Assembly (NCBI GenBank): GCA_012517995.1
Contig: JAAYTS010000144.1
Location: forward strand, 1-64,000
Direction: 5' to 3'
Origin: Clostridium sp.
Lineage (GTDB): Bacteria; Bacillota; Clostridia; Acetivibrionales; Acetivibrionaceae
DNA length: 64,000 bases
The position numbers were made by a program, and so were the translations under genes. This document shows, piece by piece, positions 38,910 to 46,594 of this stretch; the stretch's first letter is position 1; each line of letters starts with the position of its first letter. The notes beneath the pieces were generated by a model that did not search any database, was not told where the DNA came from, and worked only from the letters and a program-made list of their open reading frames with translations.

Positions 38910-40127
38910 TTAATCTAAGTTATTTTTCATGATAGGTACACTCCAATTGGATTTTTCACTTTCATTTATAATACCTTTATATACCTCAATTGTTTTGTCT
39001 GTGATAACCTTCCAGTTGTAAATACTGTGAACTTTTTTTAATGCATTTTCCTTCATTTTTTCCGCCTTTTCAGGATTGTGAAGTATCTCCAGTATACTGT
39101 CTGCAAGGGAATTTGCATTGCCTGTATATGATTTCATTCCATCCACTCCATGTTCCACTATGCCGCTTAAGCCCCCTGTATCTGAAACAACAACTGGTAC
39201 ATTTGCAACCATCCCCTCTAATGCCACTATCCCAAAAGGCTCATAAAGACTTGGAAAAACTGCAACATCGGCACATTTGTATATTTTTAAAAGCTCTTCG
39301 TCTTTTATATAGCCTGTAAAATATACTTTATGGGATACTCCCATATAATTTGCTTTAGCTTTTAAATGTTCAAGCTGGGGACCTTTACCAGCAATAATAA
39401 ATTTAGCACCATTATAGTATTGTAAAACTTTAGGTACAGAATCTATTAAAACATGAACTCCTTTTTCATTAACAAGTCTTCCTACAAAAAATATAATTTT
39501 TTCATTGTCCTCAGCATATTTTCTTCGAAAATTCATATCTTTTTCATATCCATCAAATTTATTCAAATCAACCCCATTGGGAATTATGTCTATTTTATCT
39601 TCAGGCACTCTAAATACATGTTTTACTTCCCCCTTCATATATTCACTGTTTACAATAATTCTCCATGATTCATAAGCCATCCACCATTCAATATTATTTA
39701 TATATCTTTGGGTATCATCATGTATCCCACAATTTCTACCATACTCAGTTGCATGAATGGTGGAAATAAGGGGCGTAAAATAAGAATGTTTTAAAACTCT
39801 TGCTGCAAATGCAACTATCCAGTCATGAGCATGAATAATATCAAATTTTCCCGTTTCATTTATAAGCTTTATACTATGCTCTATTAAAGAAAAATTTAAT
39901 TGCAGTACCCAATCAACAAAATTATTTGGTGTAACATCATAAGAATGTATTCTATGAATATATACCTCTTTGTCTTTTTCAAATTCTTTTGTTCCCATTT
40001 CCCAACAAGTTATAACATGAACTTCATTTCCTCTCTCACCTAGTTTTTGAGCTAAGCCATGTACAACCCTTGATATACCTCCCACAATCCTGGGTGGATA
40101 TTCCCATGATAGCATTAAAATCCTCAT
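38910..40127 (-). CDS. Glycosyltransferase family 4 protein
   Basis: MRILMLSWEYPPRIVGGISRVVHGLAQKL; FVGRLVNEKGVHVLIDSV; FPSLYEPFGIVALEGMVANVPVVVSDTGGL; SD GGAGGAG before ATG at 40127. Confidence 0.92.
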   Translation of the reverse strand: MRILMLSWEYPPRIVGGISRVVHGLAQKLGERGNEVHVITCWEMGTKEFEKDKEVYIHRIHSYDVTPNNFVDWVLQLNFSLIEHSIKLINETGKFDIIHAHDWIVAFAARVLKHSYFTPLISTIHATEYGRNCGIHDDTQRYINNIEWWMAYESWRIIVNSEYMKGEVKHVFRVPEDKIDIIPNGVDLNKFDGYEKDMNFRRKYAEDNEKIIFFVGRLVNEKGVHVLIDSVPKVLQYYNGAKFIIAGKGPQLEHLKAKANYMGVSHKVYFTGYIKDEELLKIYKCADVAVFPSLYEPFGIVALEGMVANVPVVVSDTGGLSGIVEHGVDGMKSYTGNANSLADSILEILHNPEKAEKMKENALKKVHSIYNWKVITDKTIEVYKGIINESEKSNWSVPIMKNNLD

Positions 40128-40369
40128 AATATTCTCCTCCAAACCCTGCCAAACTTGCCCTGTTTATTATATAAATGTTTTACAAAATCAATTATTTTAA
40201 TGATATCTAATTCATATTATACTCAATATTTGTTTATATTATTGAGAAACAGTAAAACAAAAAGTAAAAATTTTTACCAAGAGATTATCCATAAGTTTAT
40301 TATAATTCTTCAAAACCTGAAAAAATCCTTCTTATATATATTATTTATGTAATAGTTTTTAAAAAAATA

Positions 40370-41758
40370 TTACAACATTCTCCTTGCACTTTCATATGCC
40401 AGCTCTGAACGTTCACATTCTTCATCAAAAAGCGTTAGCTGATAACACAAATGACTTCCTTTCATTCTCTCAGAAGCATAACATAAACCATTTGTTCGTA
40501 TATCTAAAAAAGGCTGGTCAATTTGCTCTGGATCGCCTATGAGTATTATTTTTGTACCAGCCCCTGCTCTTGTTATAATTCCTTTAACCTGTTTTGGCGT
40601 TAAGTTTTGCGCCTCATCTATTATAACCCATTGTTTTACTATAGATCTTCCTCTTATAAATGCAATTGCTTCTGTATTAATTATTTTTCTATCAAACAGT
40701 TCATCAATTTTATCTTTTAATTCCTTTTCGCTGGAATATCTTTCATTTTCATCATTGTCAATAAGCACTTCTAAATTATCAATAATAGGTCTTAAATATG
40801 GAGCTATTTTCTCCTGTTCTGTTCCAGGTAAAAATCCAATATCTTCATCTAACTTTACATTAGGCCTGCATACCAAAATTTTCCTATACATTTTATTTTG
40901 CTCAACCATAATTTTGTGCAAACCCACAGCCAGGGAATAAAATGTCTTGGCTGTCCCGGCAGGTCCTTTAATAATAACAAGAGGCGCCTTATCAGCATCT
41001 GTCATAAGTGCTTCTTGCATAAATTTTTGTCCCGCATTCCTTGGACAAACTCCAAAGGGTCTTTCCTTTAAAAAAGCCAGTGGAACTATATTTTTGCCAT
41101 CATAACGTCCTAATGCAGTTTGTTTTTTATTTGTTTCTGAATGTATTATCAAAAATTCATTTATAGTTAATGTTGGGTTTACTCTCTCTGTATATCCGGA
41201 ACTATAGATATAAACATCATTTACACTCATATAGCCTTTTGAATAAAAATCATCAAGTTTCTCTTTGGCTGTATATACTTCCTTTCTTCCCCTATACTGC
41301 TTGTCATACTCTGGTACTTGCTCTGCAAAAAAATCTTGTGCAGTTATACCTAATATATCTGCTTTTATTCTTACAAATATATCTTTGGTCACTAAAAAAA
41401 CATTTTCCTTATCCTCCTGCAGTCCCTTACAAAGCTTTAATATTCTATTATCATTATTTGAATCATCCCAGCTTTCTGGTATTTGTACATTGCTGTAATT
41501 AAGCTCAACTCTTAAAGTACCGCCATTTTCTAATTTTACACCTTTATTAAGGCTCCCTTTTTCTCTTAAATCATCTAAAATTCTTGCAGCATGACGAGCA
41601 TTTGCTCCTAGTTCTGTATTTTCCTTTTTAAATTTGTCCAATTCTTCTAATACAACTTCAGGTATCACTATTGTATTGTCTCCAAAAGAATAAAGTGCAT
41701 AAGGTGTTTGTAAAAGTACATTGGTATCAAGAACAAAGGTTTTTTTCAACTGCAACAT
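40370..41758 (-). CDS. PhoH-family ATPase with N-terminal PIN domain (PhoH2/YlaK type)
   Basis: KTFVLDTNVLLQTPYALYSF, IIKGPAGTAKTFYSLAVGL, RGRSIVKQWVIIDEAQNLTPKQVKGIITRAG. Confidence 0.94.
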   Translation of the reverse strand: MLQLKKTFVLDTNVLLQTPYALYSFGDNTIVIPEVVLEELDKFKKENTELGANARHAARILDDLREKGSLNKGVKLENGGTLRVELNYSNVQIPESWDDSNNDNRILKLCKGLQEDKENVFLVTKDIFVRIKADILGITAQDFFAEQVPEYDKQYRGRKEVYTAKEKLDDFYSKGYMSVNDVYIYSSGYTERVNPTLTINEFLIIHSETNKKQTALGRYDGKNIVPLAFLKERPFGVCPRNAGQKFMQEALMTDADKAPLVIIKGPAGTAKTFYSLAVGLHKIMVEQNKMYRKILVCRPNVKLDEDIGFLPGTEQEKIAPYLRPIIDNLEVLIDNDENERYSSEKELKDKIDELFDRKIINTEAIAFIRGRSIVKQWVIIDEAQNLTPKQVKGIITRAGAGTKIILIGDPEQIDQPFLDIRTNGLCYASERMKGSHLCYQLTLFDEECERSELAYESARRML

Positions 41759-41984
41759 CTCCTATCTTAATGATTTTTATAAAGCAATTTTCTAGTATAA
41801 TAGGAATTGCAAACAATTTTTTTAGCTGAAATAATATTATTATATCATAATATGTATATCGGTAGAACAATTCTATTCTTTTAAAAAATATATACCTTTA
41901 TATTCATAGAAATCATTAATTTTACCCCATCTCTTGAATAATTACAATACATAAAGTAAAATAGTTATATTAATTCATATAAAG

Positions 41985-42392
41985 GTGGCGATTAACATTT
42001 ATATTTCACCAGCAATTGTAAATATCATTATATTTAGCGAAATAACTAGACTTCAGGGAAGGAGTCTGCTTTTTAATCCATTTTTAAAAGCACCTCCTGC
42101 ACCTTTAACATTTGTTACATATACTACAGTGGCAAATATTCCAAATGGTATAAATAATTTTAAATACAGACTTACCAATCCAAATAACGAAAAAATACAC
42201 GAGACTGGTTTGAGTGCCGTTGAAGTGAAACAGAATTGTTTTTCAAATGTGCTTATTTGGAAAAACGTTCATTTTAAAACAAAGGGAGAACATACTATAA
42301 CATTATACCTTTCTACTAAATCAGGTTTTGAGCCTGCTGGAAGTGCTGTGTTATTTATTGATGACATTAATTTAAAAGCCCATGATGTCTAA
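41985..42392 (+). CDS. Hypothetical protein (possibly DUF6941-like)
   Basis: 135-aa ORF, LLFNPFLKAPPAPLTFVTYTTVANIPNGINNFKYRLTNPNNEK ... KTKGEHTITLYL; start codon uncertain (GTG at 41985). Confidence 0.5.
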   Translation: MAINIYISPAIVNIIIFSEITRLQGRSLLFNPFLKAPPAPLTFVTYTTVANIPNGINNFKYRLTNPNNEKIHETGLSAVEVKQNCFSNVLIWKNVHFKTKGEHTITLYLSTKSGFEPAGSAVLFIDDINLKAHDV

Positions 42393-42447
42393 CTTTCTTA
42401 TTTAGGCCATTCTTTTCATTATTAATTTTTATAACATAATGAACTTC

Positions 42448-42495
42448 AAATAAAAAGCTTTAAAATCCTTTAAAGGATTTTAAAGCTTTTTATTT
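42448..42495. terminator. Perfect 48-bp palindrome (24-bp arms, no spacer), probable bidirectional terminator
   Basis: aaataaaaagctttaaaatccttt|aaaggattttaaagctttttattt. Confidence 0.8.
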
Positions 42496-42568
42496 GGCTG
42501 CGGGAGAAGGATTCGAACCCTCACAGAATGATCCAGAGTCATTTGTGCTACCCTTACACAATCCCGCA
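42495..42568 (-). tRNA. tRNA-Gln (anticodon CUG), CCA encoded
   Basis: TGCGGGA TT GTGTAAGGGTAGCAC A AATGA CTCTGGA TCATT CTGT GAGGG TTCGAAT CCTTC TCCCGCA GCCA folds as a full cloverleaf; U1-A72 pair fits tRNA-Gln. Confidence 0.94.
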
Positions 42569-42585
42569 ATCTCTTTAACAAAAGG

Positions 42586-42614
42586 ATTATAGCACAATTT
42601 TTTTATTAATGCAA
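42586..42614 (-). promoter_or_regulatory. Sigma-A-type promoter of tRNA-Gln
   Basis: TTGCAT-17 nt-TATAAT on the minus strand, 17 nt before the tRNA 5' end. Confidence 0.75.
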
Positions 42615-42640
42615 GGGCATTTTTAAATTCTTATTAGAAT

Positions 42641-44515
42641 TTACATATAATATATTTTGTATATTATAGCTGCCAACTCAGCTCTTGTAGCATTTCCACG
42701 AGGATTTATTTTGTTTTCACTACCTAGTACTATGCCTTTTTTAACTAGTGTAGCAACCCCTTCAGCTGCATAGGATGCAATTTTATCTTTATCGTCAAAT
42801 TTAGATATATCAGACTCACTACCTGTATCTGAAATTTTACCGGCAATTTTTAAAGCATTTGCTGTAAGTACCATCATATCTTGTCTAGTTATTTTTTCTA
42901 AAGGTTTAAACATGTTGCCTCCAACTCCAGAAGTAATTCCCAACTCCTTAGCTATACCAACATATTCATAATAATAGCTTCCAGGCAAAACATCATCAAA
43001 ATTAACACTAACCTCACAATGAAGTCCTAAAGATTTTATCAAAAGAATGATAAAATCAGCTCTTTTTATATCTTCCCCTGGAGTAAATGTAGTTTCAGAG
43101 GTTCCATTTATTATTCCTTTAGATGCAAGAACTTCTATTTGCTTTTTAGCCCATGAGTATGAGTCTACATCATTAAATGTCTTGTGGTTGTAGGCAACTG
43201 CAAACTTGCCAAAAGTATTCGTCATAAATTCAACTGCATTTAGTGGAGCAGCCTTGTACTGCCCGCTTGTAACAGGTATTATTTTCTTTGAATCTTTTTC
43301 AATATGCCATACTACAATATACTCATAATTTTCTGGCTCTTCTATAGCATTATAAGGTATTGAAACTTTTAAAGGTATAGAAAAACTATCCCATTCTATT
43401 ATCTCTCCATCTACTAATATATTAATTTCTATAATAGGTCTTTTATCTATTTTATTTTTTAAATCTTGGTCCACTCCTTCTAAATCAGATGTTTTAATAA
43501 AAATAGAAAGGGTAGGGCTTTTAGTAATTTTATCTGGAACTAATTCTTGATAAAAGAAATTTGATGGAATTTCAACGCTTCCAAATTCTGTAACAATTAA
43601 AATTTTATGTACTAAATTATTATAAGACAATAAATCTGTAGGAAGATCTACAACATATGATTTAGTTCCCTCAACTGCTTCAACATTTAAAACAAGCTTT
43701 TTAACTCCATCCTCTACTTTTGCATAATTAAAAGCTGTCAACAAATCTTTTATCTCAACTGCCACATTTGCCTCTCCTGTGTAATTATTTAGATTTGGAA
43801 TCAACAGCATAGACTCCTCCTCGTAAGGCTCTAAAGTTGGTTGTATAGTAGGCTCAGAACGTGGGTCTGGAAAAGGTGTTAAAGAAGGTTCTGCAGTAGG
43901 CTCTACAGTTGGTTCTACAGTTGGTGCTGCTGACAAGTTTATTTTTTGTGGTGATGAAACTACATAATCTTTTATAGGATTTGCATCCCAGTCAAACAGA
44001 GCAGTTCCCTCTACTCCATTTGGAAGACCTTCAGCGGTAAACCCAATTTCTGTCCTTTCCTTTTTTAATATTTCAAATGCTATTTCAAACAAAACACCGC
44101 TTTCTTTTACTTGTCCACTTTCTTTATAATCATCTAGATGTAAATATATCCTACCTATGGCAATTACTCCTCTTTCTTTGTTATTTGACATAAGAGGAAT
44201 AATTCCGTATTCTTGATTGGTTATTAAGTCTCCTGACACAACAACTGAAGAATCAGACCCTGTATTAGGGTTTACCACTTTAACAACATCTGGATCATAA
44301 CTTATATTCACCTGATAACCTGCTAAATTCTTGATGTTATTAAGACTTACCTTTGCCTTTACAATTTCACCAACTTCAGCTTCTGTCTTATCAAATTCCA
44401 ATATCACATTTGATTGGCTGTTGGCATTAACAAAAGTCAATGAAAAAACACAAGTGGTCAGCATTAATATTATTAAAAATACTTTAATAATATTAAAATT
44501 TATAAGCTTTTTCAT
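42641..44515 (-). CDS. sdbA: SdbA-like cellulosome anchoring protein: type II cohesin - Pro/Thr/Glu linker - middle domain - SLH repeats
   Basis: LEFDKTEAEVGEIVKAKVSLNNIKNLAGYQVNISYDPDVV...TALFDWDANPIKDY (type II cohesin); TVEPTVEPTAEPSLTPFPDP linker; SLH FNDVDSYSWAKKQIEVLASKGIINGTSETTFTPGEDIKRADFI; close to ppdK. Confidence 0.85.
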   Translation of the reverse strand: MKKLINFNIIKVFLIILMLTTCVFSLTFVNANSQSNVILEFDKTEAEVGEIVKAKVSLNNIKNLAGYQVNISYDPDVVKVVNPNTGSDSSVVVSGDLITNQEYGIIPLMSNNKERGVIAIGRIYLHLDDYKESGQVKESGVLFEIAFEILKKERTEIGFTAEGLPNGVEGTALFDWDANPIKDYVVSSPQKINLSAAPTVEPTVEPTAEPSLTPFPDPRSEPTIQPTLEPYEEESMLLIPNLNNYTGEANVAVEIKDLLTAFNYAKVEDGVKKLVLNVEAVEGTKSYVVDLPTDLLSYNNLVHKILIVTEFGSVEIPSNFFYQELVPDKITKSPTLSIFIKTSDLEGVDQDLKNKIDKRPIIEINILVDGEIIEWDSFSIPLKVSIPYNAIEEPENYEYIVVWHIEKDSKKIIPVTSGQYKAAPLNAVEFMTNTFGKFAVAYNHKTFNDVDSYSWAKKQIEVLASKGIINGTSETTFTPGEDIKRADFIILLIKSLGLHCEVSVNFDDVLPGSYYYEYVGIAKELGITSGVGGNMFKPLEKITRQDMMVLTANALKIAGKISDTGSESDISKFDDKDKIASYAAEGVATLVKKGIVLGSENKINPRGNATRAELAAIIYKIYYM

Positions 44516-44539
44516 AAGTTCTTCCTCCTTTTAATGGGG

Positions 44540-45880
44540 TTATTTCTTGATTTTTCTTACAAAATGCATAATTATAAACGTCAATACCAAAACTATTGAA
44601 AGTCTTATAGCAACTTCAATCATTTTTTTCAATATATTTTCCCTAAGTTTTTGAATATCTTTTTGGTCATTGTCTTTCTTTTCACTTTCTTTGTCATTGT
44701 TTATATTATTTTCCTGTTTTTCAACAGTTATTGGTATTTCTAGTGTCTTTCCATCATAAAACACTTTAATTGCTGATTGTCCAGCATTTAAAGCTTTTAT
44801 TAAATCCCCTTTTTCTAAAGTTATTACATTTTCATCAGAAACCTCATACTCTATATATCGGGTAATATCCATTTTTATATCAAAGGGAAATTTAGCCAAA
44901 ACTTGAAGAGACTCCTCTTCATTTTCTAAAAGGGTATACTGTTTTTCCCCTGCAGATAATTTAGTCAGGTTTTCCCAATTCTCCCCGCTTTCAGATACTA
45001 CAATGATCCCATCCTTTCCAACTCCAACTAGCCTGTCTCCATCTGTAGAAAGTGACATTATGGACTTTTTAGTAACTTCCATTTTCTCCGTCCATGTCCT
45101 TCCATCCCCTGAAAACATAATAATTCCGTCCTGCCCTGCTGCTATAAATTTATCCTTATGCCACAAAACACTGTTTATATTTTTATCAGTAAGCTCTTTT
45201 TTTAAAACTTCCATATAGTCATCATTATATTCCCAGTCCACTCCCTCTTCAGATGTCAAAATCCTCATTTTATCTCCCACTATCAGGTATTCCTTACCAT
45301 TCCACACAACATCATTAAAAGCTACATCTGAGTGCTCTATATTTATTTGTTCCCAAGAAATACCGTCATCAGAAGATAAAATAATCTTGTCCTCCCCAAC
45401 TACTAAGAAAATCCCGTTAACCCACTTTACCTTTTTAAGTACCTCCATAGTAGCCATTCTTATTCTTGACCATCTTATTCCATCCGGTGATACAAATATT
45501 TTCCCCATATCACCTACTGCTATAAATTTATCCCCATTGCCCTCTATTCCATATATATCAGATGATATATCAGAATCCCTTTTAGTCCAGTTTTTCCCGT
45601 CTTCAGAAGTAAATATTACCCCCTCTTCACCTGCCGCAACAAACTTATTCAGCCCCCATGTTATCCCATACAGGTTTTTGTCACTGCCTACACTGCCTAA
45701 AGACCAGTTCAGCCCGTCAAAAGAGGTTATAACACTTCCCTTTTCTCCCACCGCAACATAATATTCTCCATTAAAGACAATATCATAAAAATCAGGAGCT
45801 TTATCAGTATTTTCTGCTAAAACAAATACACAGTTTAATAATATCACCGTTAATATAAAGAAGTACAGCATCCTTTTCAT
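44540..45880 (-). CDS. Secreted seven-repeat YCF48/BNR-like beta-propeller protein with Ig-like domain and C-terminal TM anchor
   Basis: Seven repeats of the type YGITWGLNKFVAAGEEGVIFTSEDGKNW; signal peptide MKRMLYFFILTVILLNCVFVLA; C-terminal TM plus KKIKK. Confidence 0.85.
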   Translation of the reverse strand: MKRMLYFFILTVILLNCVFVLAENTDKAPDFYDIVFNGEYYVAVGEKGSVITSFDGLNWSLGSVGSDKNLYGITWGLNKFVAAGEEGVIFTSEDGKNWTKRDSDISSDIYGIEGNGDKFIAVGDMGKIFVSPDGIRWSRIRMATMEVLKKVKWVNGIFLVVGEDKIILSSDDGISWEQINIEHSDVAFNDVVWNGKEYLIVGDKMRILTSEEGVDWEYNDDYMEVLKKELTDKNINSVLWHKDKFIAAGQDGIIMFSGDGRTWTEKMEVTKKSIMSLSTDGDRLVGVGKDGIIVVSESGENWENLTKLSAGEKQYTLLENEEESLQVLAKFPFDIKMDITRYIEYEVSDENVITLEKGDLIKALNAGQSAIKVFYDGKTLEIPITVEKQENNINNDKESEKKDNDQKDIQKLRENILKKMIEVAIRLSIVLVLTFIIMHFVRKIKK

Positions 45881-46007
45881 ATATTTTTCCTCCGAATTTT
45901 TTATAAAATTTATAAAATACTTATAGCAATATAGTATTACAAATAGCACTAATACTCAATAGTTTAAATTAATTTGTAATTTAGTTTTCTTTATTTATTA
46001 AAAACAA

Positions 46008-46031
46008 AAAAGTGGCTTTTGCCACTTAAAA
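46008..46031 (-). terminator. Short hairpin terminator overlapping the stop of the DUF2935-like gene's neighbourhood
   Basis: aaaaaagtggcttttgccacttaaaaa; minus-strand U-rich tail. Confidence 0.6.
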
Positions 46032-46451
46032 ACACTGCAGTGCTGCTTTGACAATTCCAATAAAATATTCTGACTCCCGCCTTATATGGTTAATTACAGC
46101 CACTGCTATTTCATTATTGCTTACTGCTTCACTTTCAGCAACAAGCTGATTTAAAAATACTACAAAACTTAAACTTTGATTAAATGCAAAAATAGTAAAA
46201 TTTCTAATGTTCTCACATAATACAGGGGTTATTACTCCTTTACATCTAATAACTTCTTCAATATAGCGCACTGCAACTCCCTCTGTCTTAGAAAAAGCTA
46301 ATTCCCAATTTTTAAGCTTTTCAACAAAATCTCTTTCTAAATTTGTTGCAACCTGGCGAATTACAATGGTGTGCTCAGTCTCTTGACGCTTCCAAAACTC
46401 TATTTCATCTAAAACCCTTAAAGGAGTTTTATCTCCATAAAAATACCGCAT
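46026..46451 (-). CDS. DUF2935-like protein
   Basis: LDEIEFWKRQETEHTIVIRQVATNLERDFVEKLKNWELAF. Confidence 0.65.
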   Translation of the reverse strand: MRYFYGDKTPLRVLDEIEFWKRQETEHTIVIRQVATNLERDFVEKLKNWELAFSKTEGVAVRYIEEVIRCKGVITPVLCENIRNFTIFAFNQSLSFVVFLNQLVAESEAVSNNEIAVAVINHIRRESEYFIGIVKAALQCF

Positions 46452-46540
46452 AATAACACCTCACCTATCTACTAATTATTAATACTCTAATATCTTATTC
46501 AAAAAGAATAAAAAGGTGATAGGTTAAGGTTAAATAAAAA

Positions 46541-46583
46541 GACAAGGATATTGTTTTTTTAAGCAACAATATCCTTGCCTTTT
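46541..46583 (-). terminator. Intrinsic terminator of ppdK
   Basis: acaaggatattgtt...aacaatatccttgcctttt hairpin. Confidence 0.75.
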
Positions 46584-46594
46584 ATTAAAATTTA

